From the NCBI GenBank assembly GCA_963739355.1, contig CAVUAD010000001.1, positions 62,001 to 126,000 of the forward strand: a stretch of 64,000 nt of DNA. Reading direction: 5' to 3'. Below are positions 43,998-52,638 of this stretch, piece by piece. Position 1 is the first letter of the stretch. Every line of letters starts with the position of its first letter. The notes under the pieces were generated by a model, which had not been told where the DNA came from, searched no databases, and was given only the letters and a program-made list of their open reading frames with translations. A program made the translations under genes and the position numbers. This DNA comes from JAWVFM01 sp963739355 (GTDB lineage: Bacteria; Actinomycetota; Thermoleophilia; Solirubrobacterales; 70-9).

Positions 43998-45398
43998 GAC
44001 GCGGAAGCGCTGATCGAGGAGGTTTGGGGGCACGGGATGGGACGGCAGAAGCTTCCACCGGGGCCGAGGTATCCGGTCCTCATGCAGGGCGTAGGGCTCT
44101 GGACTCGTCCGCTGGCGTTCATGGAGCGCAACCGCGCGAGGTACGGCAAGCGCTTCACCATTCGCTTCCCGTTCACCGAGCCGTTCGTGATGCACTCCGA
44201 TCCGGAGCACGTCAAGGAGATCTTCACGGCGCCGCCCGACGTCCTGTGGCCGGGGCAGGGGGCTCGGGTGCTCGAGCCGGTCGTCGGCACGCGCTCCGTG
44301 ATCCTCCTCGACGGGGACGCTCACATGAGTCAGCGCAAGCTCATGCTCCCGGCGTTCCACGGCGAGAAGATGCAGCGGCTGGAGGACCTGGTCCGGGAGG
44401 TCACCGAGCGCGAGATCGCCGGTTGGCCACGCGAGGTCGAGCTCCATCCCCGTCTCCAGGCGCTCACTCTCGAGATCATCCTGCGCGCGGTCTTCGGCTT
44501 CGACGAGGGGCCGCGGCTCGATTCCACTCGCGCCGCGCTGACGCGCCTCCTGTCCTACGGGGACAGCCCGCTCACGTTGATTCCCCCGCCCGTCGGGGAG
44601 GACACCCGCAGCCAGGATGGCCCGGACCTTGCCTTCCGGATGCTCAATCGCGCGGGGCCGCTCAAGGGCTTCCTCGACAACCGCGCCGAGGTCGACCGCC
44701 GGGTGTTCGAGCTCATCGCCGAGCGTCGCGAGGGAGGCGAGGATCGCGACGAGGTCCTCTCCCTGCTGCTCGGTGCCAGGCACGAGGACGGCAGCCCGAT
44801 GTCCGACGACGAGCTCCGCGACGAGCTCATGACCCTCCTCGTCGCGGGCCACGAAACCACGGCGACGACCCTCGCCTGGGCCTTCGAGCGCCTTGCCCGG
44901 GAGCCGGCAGTGCGCGGGCGCCTGGAGGACGAGGTCGCGGCAGGCGACGACGACTCCTATCTGACGGCCGTCATCCAGGAGACGCTTCGGCGTCGGCCGG
45001 TGCTGCCGAACACCGCCCCGCGGGCGGTCAAGAAGCCCATCGAGGTCGGCGGATGGGAATACGAGCCCGGCGCCAGCCTGGTCGCCAGCTCCTACCTCGT
45101 CCACCACGACCCGGAGATCTACCCCGACCCCTACGCGTTCCGCCCGGAGCGCTTCCTCGACTCGCCGCCCGGCACCTACACCTGGATCCCGTTCGGCGGC
45201 GGGCGGCGGCGCTGCCTCGGCGCGAGCTTCGCGATGCTCGAGATGAAGATCGTGCTGCCGGCGGTCCTGCGCGCCAACTCGCTCGAGCCCGCGACGGGCG
45301 CCCACGAGCCGCCTCGCCGGCGCAACATCACGGTCACCCCCGGCCGCGGTGCCCGCGTGCGGCTGCGGCCAAGGGATCGGGCGGCGACGCTCGCATGA
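43983..45398 (+). CDS. Cytochrome P450
   Basis: 471 residues from GTG 43983; ATG 44037 (MGRQKLPPGPRYP) with AGGAGG upstream is an equally good and perhaps better start. The P450 fold is complete: I-helix AGHETTATT, K-helix ETLRRRP (ExxR), the PERF segment (FRPERF) and the heme loop FGGGRRRCLGASFA with the ligand Cys411. No membrane anchor is seen, so the enzyme is soluble, and redox partners are not adjacent. It overlaps the adenylate cyclase by 4 nt (ATGA). The substrate is unknown. Confidence 0.93.
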   Translation: MTNVTDAEALIEEVWGHGMGRQKLPPGPRYPVLMQGVGLWTRPLAFMERNRARYGKRFTIRFPFTEPFVMHSDPEHVKEIFTAPPDVLWPGQGARVLEPVVGTRSVILLDGDAHMSQRKLMLPAFHGEKMQRLEDLVREVTEREIAGWPREVELHPRLQALTLEIILRAVFGFDEGPRLDSTRAALTRLLSYGDSPLTLIPPPVGEDTRSQDGPDLAFRMLNRAGPLKGFLDNRAEVDRRVFELIAERREGGEDRDEVLSLLLGARHEDGSPMSDDELRDELMTLLVAGHETTATTLAWAFERLAREPAVRGRLEDEVAAGDDDSYLTAVIQETLRRRPVLPNTAPRAVKKPIEVGGWEYEPGASLVASSYLVHHDPEIYPDPYAFRPERFLDSPPGTYTWIPFGGGRRRCLGASFAMLEMKIVLPAVLRANSLEPATGAHEPPRRRNITVTPGRGARVRLRPRDRAATLA

Positions 45399-46927
45399 CG
45401 CCCGAGCAGGGACGCCTCATGGTCCGCGCGGCCGGCCGCCGGCTCTTCTGGCTCAACTGGGTACTGGGCGGGATCGGCAGTGCCGTCGTCTTCACGGCGA
45501 TCGGCTTTCTGATCCCGATCTTCTTCGATCCCTCCCAGCGGGGGTCGCTCGGCCGTGAGTACCTGCCGTACGTGGTGGCGCTCACGATCGCCCTTGGGGT
45601 GCTCGTGGATCGCGTGATGACGCGGGAGCGCCGCCGGGCGATGCGCTGGCTCCAGGAGGGTCGCGCGCCGGACGACGAGGAGCATCGGCGGACGCTGCGG
45701 TTTCCGGTGCGTCAGGCCATGGTGGAGCTCACCGCCTGGCTGCTCGCGGCGCTCGCGGGCGCCGCGTTCAGCCTCCACCACTCCACCGGGTTCGCGGCGG
45801 TCGTCTTCGCGGCGGTCTGGCTCGGGGGCGAGACGACTTCGGCGCTCGCCTATCTGCTGACCGAACGCGCGATCCGGCCGATCACCGCGCTCGCTCTCGC
45901 CGCGAGGCGGCCACGCCGGAACGCGACGCTCGGAATTCGCCACCGATTGCTCTTTGCCTGGAGCCTCGGCACCGGCGTGCCGATCATCGGCGTGCTCGTC
46001 GTCGGAATCGTCGGCATCACGAAGTCGGGCGTGCAGCCCGAGTACGTCGGGGCCGCCTGTGTCTTCCTCGGTGCGATCGCTGTCGTCGTCGGCCTGCTGG
46101 CGACGGCGATCACGGCCAAGGCAATCGCCGAACCGGTCACCGGGGTCCGCAGGGCGATCGACCAGATAGCGGGCGGCGAGCTCGACGCTCAGGTTCGGAT
46201 CGACGACGCCAGCGAGATCGGCATGCTGCAGGTGGGCTTCAACCGCATGGCGGACGGGCTGCGGGACCGCGAGCGGATCCGCGACCTGTTCGGCCGTCAG
46301 GTCGGGCGGGACGTCGCGCACGCCGCGCTGCAGGGCGGCGTGCGCCTCGGCGGCGAGGAGCGGCAGATCGGGGCGATGTTCGTCGACCTGATCGGGTCCA
46401 CCGCCATGGCGCTCGCCATGCCGCCGTCGGAGGTGGTCCGCCTCCTCAACAAGTTCTTCCGAGTCGTCGTCGAAGTGGTGAACGAGTCCGACGGTCTCGT
46501 CAACAAGTTCGAGGGCGACGCCGCCCTGTGCGTGTTCGGCGCACCGGTGGCGAGCGAGGACCCCGCAGGCGAGGCCCTCGAGGCCGGCCGCAAGCTCGCC
46601 TCCAGGCTGGAGCGTGACGTCCCGGAGATCGGCTTCGCGATCGGCGTGTCCGCGGGCCCCGCCGTCGCCGGCAACGTCGGCGCGGAGGAGCGCTTCGAGT
46701 ACACGGTGATCGGCGACCCCGTGAACGAGGCCTCGCGGCTCTGCGACCTGGCGAAGGAGCGCGGCGAGCCGGTGCTGGCCTCGGGCGCGGCGATCGACCG
46801 CGCGACGGCGGAGCGGGCCGCGACCTGGGCGCTGGGCGACAGCGCGGTCCTGCGAGGCCGCCTCGACGCCACGCGCCTCGCCCGGCCGCGCGACCGCGAC
46901 CTGGTCGAGACCCCGAGCCGGGGCTGA
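45395..46927 (+). CDS. Class III adenylate cyclase, six helices plus HAMP
   Basis: 510 residues. Six membrane helices (to about residue 245) lead into a HAMP domain and a cyclase catalytic domain (about 320-500). Catalytic residues are visible: metal Asp in FVDLIGST and in KFEGDAAL, the substrate-specifying Lys in NKFEGD, and the Asp and Asn in VIGDPVNEASRL. The architecture is that of mycobacterial Rv1319c-type cyclases. Translational coupling to a P450, with a CRP-like site upstream, suggests cAMP-linked control. Cyclase rather than guanylate specificity is inferred from the Lys/Asp pair. Confidence 0.92.
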   Translation: MTPEQGRLMVRAAGRRLFWLNWVLGGIGSAVVFTAIGFLIPIFFDPSQRGSLGREYLPYVVALTIALGVLVDRVMTRERRRAMRWLQEGRAPDDEEHRRTLRFPVRQAMVELTAWLLAALAGAAFSLHHSTGFAAVVFAAVWLGGETTSALAYLLTERAIRPITALALAARRPRRNATLGIRHRLLFAWSLGTGVPIIGVLVVGIVGITKSGVQPEYVGAACVFLGAIAVVVGLLATAITAKAIAEPVTGVRRAIDQIAGGELDAQVRIDDASEIGMLQVGFNRMADGLRDRERIRDLFGRQVGRDVAHAALQGGVRLGGEERQIGAMFVDLIGSTAMALAMPPSEVVRLLNKFFRVVVEVVNESDGLVNKFEGDAALCVFGAPVASEDPAGEALEAGRKLASRLERDVPEIGFAIGVSAGPAVAGNVGAEERFEYTVIGDPVNEASRLCDLAKERGEPVLASGAAIDRATAERAATWALGDSAVLRGRLDATRLARPRDRDLVETPSRG

Positions 46928-46933
46928 GTCGCC

Positions 46934-47875
46934 CTAGACGGCGGGAACCGCGCCGCGGCGCGCCGCGTGCTCGAGGATCCGCCCGACGAGCGTCTCGAAC
47001 TGGATGCCGGCGGCCTCGGCGGCCATCGGGAAGAGCGAGGTGTCGGTGAGGCCCGGGATCGAGTTGACCTCGAGCACCTGGGGCCCCGACTCGTCCAGCA
47101 TCAGGTCGACCCGGGCGAAGCCCTGGCAGCGAAGTGCCTCCCAGGTGTCCACGGCCACGCGGGCGGTGGCCTCGGCCTCCGCCGGGGCGAGCGGCGCGGG
47201 GCAGTCGTACGTGGCGCGCCCGATCTCGTAGCGCGCCTCGTAGCTGTAGCGGTCCTCCTCCTTCGGGGTGACCTCGACCACCGGCAGCGGCTCGCCGTCG
47301 AGGATCGCCACCGCGAGCTCCCGCCCGTCGACGTGGCGCTCGAACAGGACGTGGTCGTCGTAGCTGAATGCCGCGAGCAGGGCCTGCGGGACGTCCTCTC
47401 GGGAGCCGGCGAAGCGCACCCCGAGCGCCGAACCGCCCCGCCCCGGCTTGATGACGAGCGGGAAGCCGAGCGCGGCCTCGATCTCCTCGAGGGCGTCGGA
47501 GGCGCCGAGCTCGGAGAAGGCGGTCTGGCCCAGGGCGATCCAGTCCGGCGTGGGGACGCCCGCGACGCGAAGCTCCTGCTTGGCGGCGGGCTTGTCCATG
47601 CACCGCCGGCACGCGGCGACCCCTGGGCCGGTGTAGGGGACGCCGAGGATCTCGAGGAGCTCCTGTACGGTCCCGTCCTCGCCGTCGGCCCCGTGCATCG
47701 CCACGAAGGCCACGTCAGGGGCCTCGGCCTTGAGGCTGGCGACGAAACCGGCGCCGGCGTCGAGCGGCAGGACCTCGTGGCCGAGCCGCGCGAGCGCGTC
47801 CTCGACCCGGGCGCCGGAGCGCAGCGAGACCTGGCGCTCGAGCGACCGGCCGCCCTTGAGCACGGCGACCTTCAC
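46934..47875 (-). CDS. D-Ala-D-Ala ligase-like ATP-grasp enzyme (second copy)
   Basis: 313 residues. The Ddl plan is kept (GGRSLERQVSLRSG, HGADGEDGTVQELLE, LEVNSIPGLTDTS), but details differ from the operon-linked ligase: IKPGRGGSALGV replaces the usual GSSVG loop, the ACRRCMDK segment is atypical, and the omega loop reads RYSYEARY. It may make D-Ala-D-Ala or another dipeptide. GTG start overlaps the stop of an aminotransferase gene (GTGA), so the two are coupled. Confidence 0.88.
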   Translation of the reverse strand: MKVAVLKGGRSLERQVSLRSGARVEDALARLGHEVLPLDAGAGFVASLKAEAPDVAFVAMHGADGEDGTVQELLEILGVPYTGPGVAACRRCMDKPAAKQELRVAGVPTPDWIALGQTAFSELGASDALEEIEAALGFPLVIKPGRGGSALGVRFAGSREDVPQALLAAFSYDDHVLFERHVDGRELAVAILDGEPLPVVEVTPKEEDRYSYEARYEIGRATYDCPAPLAPAEAEATARVAVDTWEALRCQGFARVDLMLDESGPQVLEVNSIPGLTDTSLFPMAAEAAGIQFETLVGRILEHAARRGAVPAV

Positions 47876-49266
47876 CCCTCGCTCCTTCGGAACGGGATCA
47901 CCGTGTCAGGCGACGCCCGTCCCTCATCGGACGAGGAGGCCGCCGGCGTTGTCGCTTGGTGGGTCAGGGTTCCGTACAGGGAAACCTGCTCGTCGACGAC
48001 GCGCCCGATCCGGCGGATGCCCTCGCGGATCTCGTCTTCGGTCGAGCCGGAGAAGTTGAGCCGCATCGAGCTGCGCCCGCGGCCGTCCACGAAAGCGGCC
48101 GCGCCGGGGACGAACGCGACGTTCTCGCGCAGGGCCCGTGCCAGGAGGTCGGAGGTGTCGATGTAGTCCGGCAGCGTCGCCCACACGAACAGGCCGCCCT
48201 CCGGGCGCGTCCACCTCGCCTCCGGCGGGAAGTGGCGCTCGAGGGCGTCGAGCATCGCGTCCCGCCGGGCCCTGTAGAGCCCCACGAGGCTCTCGACGTA
48301 CTCGCGCCAGCGGTTCTCTGCGAAGAACTCCGCTACGAAGTACTGGGCGAGGGTGGACGTGCAGAGGTCCGTGGCCTGCTTGCCGAGGACGACCTTCTCC
48401 ATCACCGGCGGCGGCGCGAGGATCCAGCCGACGCGGATGCCGGGGGAGAGGATCTTCGAGAAGGTCCCGAGGTAGACGACGTAGTCGCCGCCGTCGAGCT
48501 TGTAGAGCGGCTCCTGCGGCTCGCCCTCGTAGCGGAGCATCCCGTACGGGTTGTCCTCGACCACGAGAACCTCGCGCTCGCGCGCCAGCGCCACCAGCCG
48601 CGCGCGCCGCTCGGCGGACATCGTCACGCCGGCCGGGTTCTGAAAGCTCGGCACGGAGTAGATGAACTTGGGGCGCCTGCCCTCCGCGGCGAGCTGGTCG
48701 ATCATGGCCTCCACCTCGTCGATCCGCAGGCCGTCGTCGTCGACTCCCACCTGGATCGTCTCGGCCTGGTAGCTCGTGAAGACGGGAACGGCGCCGGGGT
48801 AGGTGGGCCCCTCGCAGATGATCAGGTCGCCCGGGTCGACGAGGATCTTCGTGATCAGGTCGATCGCCTGCTGGCCGCCGGTGGTGACCAGTACGTCCTC
48901 CGGGTCGGTGCCGATGCCCTCGCAGCCCATCACCTTGGCGATGCACTCCTTGGTGGACTCGAAGCCCTCCGTCGGGCCGTACTGGAGCGCGGCGGCCGAC
49001 GACTCCTGGGCGATCCGCGTCATCTGCGCGGCGAAGCTGGCCGGGGGGAAGGTCGACGTGTCCGGTAGCCCGCCGGCCAGCGAGATCACCTCGGGCCGCG
49101 CGGTGATCGCCATCAGGTCGCGCATGGCCGAGGAGCGCATCACGCGGGTGCGCTCGGCAAAGAGATCCGCGTAACGCTCGAGGTCGCGCGTCGAGCTGTG
49201 CGCCCGCCGGTGCGCGGGAGTCGGCGGCGCGGAAGCTGGATCGGGGCGGTCGGGCGCCTCGGGCAT
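47872..49266 (-). CDS. PLP-dependent class I aminotransferase (MocR/2-aminoadipate type)
   Basis: 464 residues. Landmarks are ISLAGGLPDTSTFP, YGPTEGF, VTTGGQQAIDLI, PSFQNPAG (substrate Asn), VEDNPYGMLRY (PLP Asp-x-Pro-Tyr) and GTFSKILSPGIRVGW with the Schiff-base Lys. No helix-turn-helix is present, so it is an enzyme and not a MocR regulator. Such enzymes act on aminoadipate, branched-chain or aromatic amino acids. Its overlap with the second Ddl-like gene suggests it supplies or recycles an amino acid for that ligase; this is an inference. Confidence 0.9.
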   Translation of the reverse strand: MPEAPDRPDPASAPPTPAHRRAHSSTRDLERYADLFAERTRVMRSSAMRDLMAITARPEVISLAGGLPDTSTFPPASFAAQMTRIAQESSAAALQYGPTEGFESTKECIAKVMGCEGIGTDPEDVLVTTGGQQAIDLITKILVDPGDLIICEGPTYPGAVPVFTSYQAETIQVGVDDDGLRIDEVEAMIDQLAAEGRRPKFIYSVPSFQNPAGVTMSAERRARLVALAREREVLVVEDNPYGMLRYEGEPQEPLYKLDGGDYVVYLGTFSKILSPGIRVGWILAPPPVMEKVVLGKQATDLCTSTLAQYFVAEFFAENRWREYVESLVGLYRARRDAMLDALERHFPPEARWTRPEGGLFVWATLPDYIDTSDLLARALRENVAFVPGAAAFVDGRGRSSMRLNFSGSTEDEIREGIRRIGRVVDEQVSLYGTLTHQATTPAASSSDEGRASPDTVIPFRRSEG

Positions 49267-49308
49267 CGGTCTAGTGTGCCGAAAGGCGCGCGGTCCGGGC
49301 GACCGCGC

Positions 49309-49868
49309 CTACGGGCCGATGCGGCCGTTGCCGAGCTTCAGCCGCGGCCACTCGGCGGGCACAGGGGGGAGGGTGTCGCCCGTGACGCCATTGCCGTTGA
49401 TGTCGTAGGCGACCGGGCTGCTGTCGAGGTCGCTGTACGGCGGGACCCAGAAGGGCGCGCCGTCGCAGTCCGACATCACGCTGAACTTGTCCACAGGAAC
49501 CTCTGCGTCGTTCGTGATTCCGTGAACGAGGCCGAAGACGTGCCCGAGGCGTCGACGTGGAGGCGGATGCCCCGCTTGCCGTCCGGGTTCATCAGCGGGC
49601 CGCCCGCGTACGCCTTCACCAGGTTGTTCAGCGCCCCGCAGGAGATGTCTGAGGGCTTGGCGCCCCCTTTTGCGTAGTCGAGCTGAACGAAGACGTCGCG
49701 GTGCTTCGGGCTGGCGCCGAGCTTCTTCAGGTTGAGGCCCTGCGGCGTCTTGCCCTTCTCCCAGGCGTTGGGAATGCCGTCGCGGTCGGAGTCCCTCGCG
49801 CCCGCGAGCGGCGGCGCGACCAGCAGCGCCGTGATGACCGAGATGAGTGCCGCTCCCCGCATGGACAT
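49309..49868 (-). pseudogene. Secreted calcium-binding-repeat protein, frameshifted
   Basis: Begins MSMRGAALISVITALLVAP (signal peptide) at 49868; an EF/thrombospondin-type-3-like DSDRDGIPNAWEKGKTPQG and HRDVFVQLDYAKGG follow. After HVDAS (near 49546) the frame breaks: the sensible continuation GHVFGLVHGITNDAEVP ... PRLKLGNGRIGP lies in another frame and ends at TAG 49309. One missing C near 49546 (GGGCACG where GGGCCACG would be in frame) explains it. Without that change the protein would be about 186 residues. Either a recent mutation or a sequencing error. Confidence 0.65.
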
Positions 49869-49922
49869 CCAGGACGGGGCGAGCGTAGCGTCGCAAGCGG
49901 CGCGCTCGCGGGAGTGCGGAGC

Positions 49923-49928
49923 TAGGCT
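49923..49928 (+). promoter_or_regulatory. -10 element of the secreted hydrolase gene (leaderless)
   Basis: TAGGCT, 7 nt before GTG 49936. The spacing is the reason for choosing this start over ATG 49939. Confidence 0.5.
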
Positions 49929-49935
49929 GGGCGCC

Positions 49936-52170
49936 GTGATGCGGGTGCGCGCGGGGATCGTGGGTCTGCTCGCCGTGGCCTTGACGCCGGCGGCTGCCCA
50001 CGCGAGCAGCTCTCTGTACTCGGGCCCGGCGCCGCGCCCGGGGCCCGACATCCTCTACCGCAAGCCCGCCCGCTCGCCTCAGCTCCAGAACGCGGGCGTC
50101 TGGCACGCCAGGCCGATCCTCGTCTCGGGGGCCAGCGCCTACCGCGACGGCGAGTACCTCTACCAGGACTTCCTCTACGACGACCACGGCGCGAAGGGCG
50201 CCAGCCGCGACCCCGGCGACCCGCGCACATCCGGCGACACCTTCTCGGCGCCGAACGGCACCTACACCTACCCGACCGCCGCCAGGTACGCGAACAACGC
50301 GGCCGACCTCGTCGAGCTGCGCGTGAAGCCGCTTGCCGGCGCGACCGCCTTCCGCCTGACCCTCAACACCCTGAAGAAGCCGCGGCTGGTGGCGGCGACG
50401 GTTGCGATCGGCAGCTCCAAGGTGGAGCGGCGGATGCCCTTCGGCGCGAACACCTCCGCGCCGGCGAAGCTCTTCCTCACCGTCCACGGCCGCCACGCCG
50501 AGCTCGACGACGCCGCGAGCGGCAAGCGGGTGGCCCCCGCGCCCAAGGTCTCCGGTTCCAGGCGCCGTCGCCAGATCCAGGTCCTGGTTCCGCACTCCGC
50601 GTGGAACCCGGGCACGAAGCGGGTCCGCCTCGCCGCGGGCGTCGGGCTCTGGGACGGGGCCGCGAAGCGCTATCTGATCCCGGGCGCCGCGGCCTCCGCG
50701 ACGACGCCGGGCGGCGCCGCCGGGCTGGCGAGCCCATCCGCGTTCTTCAACGCGGCGTTCCGCTACCACGAGCCCGTCCCGGACCTCAGCCAGAACGGCG
50801 GCGTGAGCGCCGTGGCCGATACGTCGTGGTGGCGGGACAAGGCCCAGGCGCGGGCCCTGGCCGCGGGAACGATCAAGCCGTTCCACGCAACCGTCGACTT
50901 CGGCAAGCTCGCTCGCCGCGCCGACGACGCCGGGCGGGGAAAGCGCTGGGGAGTCCCGACCTCCGGGCCGATGGACCGCATCTTCGCGAGCCACTTCGAG
51001 ACCGAGCAGGGCGCCGACTACTCGAAGAGCTGCGGCGACCCGGACAACTGCCTCGGCGAGCTGCGTGGCCGCCTGCAGCCCTACGCGATCTACGTGCCGA
51101 AGAAGCCACAGCCGCGAAAGGGCTACGGGCTCACGCTGCTCCTGCATTCCCTCGGCGCCAACTACAACCAGTTCGAGGGGTCGCGGAACCAGTCGCAGTT
51201 CGCCAACCGCGGCAGCGGCTCCATCGTGATCACGGCCGAGGGCCGCGGCCCGGACGGCTGGTACTACGGCGAGGCCGGCGCCGACACCTTCGAGATGTGG
51301 GCTGACGCGGCGCGTCACTTCAAGCTCAACCCCAACCTGACCGACGTCGCCGGTTACTCGATGGGCGGCTACGCGACCTACAAGTTCACGACGCAGTACC
51401 CGGACCTGTTCGGCCGCGCCCAGCCCACGGTCGGCCCGCCCGGGCTCGGGATCTGGGTGCCGCCCGCCGATCCCGCGCCGGGCGGCGCCGCATCGAACAC
51501 GAACCGCATGCTGGCGTCGGTGCGGAACATCCCCTTCCTGATCTGGGACGGGACCAACGACGAGCTCGTCCCCGTCCCGGGACCGGTCGCGCAGGCCCAG
51601 ACCTTCGACGACCTCGGCTACCGCTTCGCGTTCGACCTGTTCGCGCCGCCGGTCGACCACCTCATGCTGGCGTCGAACGACGAGTACGCCCCGGCCGCGA
51701 GGTTCCTCGGCACGGCGCGAGTCGACCGCAACCCCCGGCACGTCACCTACGTGGTCAACCCGACGATGGACTTCCCGAAGGACGGCACGGTCGCCGACCA
51801 CGCCTACTGGCTGTCGGACCTGAAGCTGCGCGACTCGAGCGGCGCCGCTCCGCTTGGCACGGTCGACGCCCGGTCAGAGGGCTTCGGCGTCGGCGACGCG
51901 CCGGTCCATGCAACGACCCACTCGGCGGGGATGCTGACCGGTGGGAACGTCGGGCCCCTCACCTACGCCCAGACCGCGAAGACCTGGGGCAAGGCGCCGA
52001 AGCGGCCCACGCGCGACGTCCTGCACATCGACGCGACGAACCTGCGGACCGTGACCGTGCAGCCGGCGCGCGCCAAGCTCGACTGCCACGCGAGCCTGGA
52101 CGTCCACACGAACGGGCCGCTCAGCGTGAAGCTCGCCGGCTGCCGGCGCACCGAGCACTTCGGCAGCTAG
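49936..52170 (+). CDS. Secreted alpha/beta-hydrolase (esterase/peptidase-like)
   Basis: 744 residues. A signal peptide (RAGIVGLLAVALTPAAAHA) is followed by an N-terminal beta-rich domain of about 330 residues and an alpha/beta-hydrolase domain with GYSMGGYAT (nucleophile Ser), DGTNDELVP (acid Asp) and PVDHLML (His). Ahead of the nucleophile, LTLLLHSLGANYNQF is the oxyanion strand. A C-terminal beta domain ends in a Cys pair. The layout resembles secreted prolyl-oligopeptidase-like and PHB-depolymerase-like esterases; the substrate is not evident. It is divergent from the frameshifted gene. Confidence 0.85.
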   Translation: MMRVRAGIVGLLAVALTPAAAHASSSLYSGPAPRPGPDILYRKPARSPQLQNAGVWHARPILVSGASAYRDGEYLYQDFLYDDHGAKGASRDPGDPRTSGDTFSAPNGTYTYPTAARYANNAADLVELRVKPLAGATAFRLTLNTLKKPRLVAATVAIGSSKVERRMPFGANTSAPAKLFLTVHGRHAELDDAASGKRVAPAPKVSGSRRRRQIQVLVPHSAWNPGTKRVRLAAGVGLWDGAAKRYLIPGAAASATTPGGAAGLASPSAFFNAAFRYHEPVPDLSQNGGVSAVADTSWWRDKAQARALAAGTIKPFHATVDFGKLARRADDAGRGKRWGVPTSGPMDRIFASHFETEQGADYSKSCGDPDNCLGELRGRLQPYAIYVPKKPQPRKGYGLTLLLHSLGANYNQFEGSRNQSQFANRGSGSIVITAEGRGPDGWYYGEAGADTFEMWADAARHFKLNPNLTDVAGYSMGGYATYKFTTQYPDLFGRAQPTVGPPGLGIWVPPADPAPGGAASNTNRMLASVRNIPFLIWDGTNDELVPVPGPVAQAQTFDDLGYRFAFDLFAPPVDHLMLASNDEYAPAARFLGTARVDRNPRHVTYVVNPTMDFPKDGTVADHAYWLSDLKLRDSSGAAPLGTVDARSEGFGVGDAPVHATTHSAGMLTGGNVGPLTYAQTAKTWGKAPKRPTRDVLHIDATNLRTVTVQPARAKLDCHASLDVHTNGPLSVKLAGCRRTEHFGS

Positions 52171-52179
52171 ACGCATCGC

Positions 52180-52185
52180 TAGCCT
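52180..52185 (+). promoter_or_regulatory. -10 element of the 147-residue membrane protein
   Basis: TAGCCT, 9 nt before the ATG at 52195. Confidence 0.45.
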
Positions 52186-52194
52186 GCGCTGGCG

Positions 52195-52638
52195 ATGCAC
52201 TCTGCGTTCTTCTCGTACTGCGAGGGAATCGGCTGGGCGCTGGCCGCAGGCGCCAGCGCCGGCGCGCTGGCGGGCGGGCTCGCGCAGTCGGCTCGTACGC
52301 CCCTAGCCATCCTCGGCGCCATCCTCGGCGCCGGGCTGTTCTTCATCGCCCTGAACGGCTCCGATCACACGGCCTGGCCGGGCATTCCCATCGGCGCGCT
52401 GGCCTCGCTCCCCGCGTTTGCGCTGGCGAACGGTCTCGTCCTGGGAGCGGCGGGCCGCGCCGAGGGCTCCGCCGGCTCGATTGCGGGCATCGTGATCGTC
52501 GCGGCGGTGGTGCTCGGGCTGCTCTTCCTGATCGTCGCCCCGGTGTCGCTGCCCTTCCTGGTTGCGGTTCTCGCACTGCTGGCGGTTCGCCGCCAGCGCC
52601 AGTCGCGCAAGCACGAGGGCCTCCGGGTCCTGAGGTGA
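52195..52638 (+). CDS. Small four-helix membrane protein
   Basis: 147 residues with four strongly hydrophobic segments, the first Gly/Ala-rich (AAGASAGALAGGLAQSA), and a basic tail (RRQRQSRKHEG). I recognise no family. It overlaps the phosphodiesterase gene by 4 nt (GTGA), so the two probably act together, perhaps at the membrane. Confidence 0.7.
   Translation: MHSAFFSYCEGIGWALAAGASAGALAGGLAQSARTPLAILGAILGAGLFFIALNGSDHTAWPGIPIGALASLPAFALANGLVLGAAGRAEGSAGSIAGIVIVAAVVLGLLFLIVAPVSLPFLVAVLALLAVRRQRQSRKHEGLRVLR

Noticed and set aside
49876..51801. Large minus-strand frame across the secreted hydrolase gene
   Set aside because: Only its last part (49309-49546) is real, as the tail of the frameshifted secreted protein; the rest is antisense to the hydrolase.
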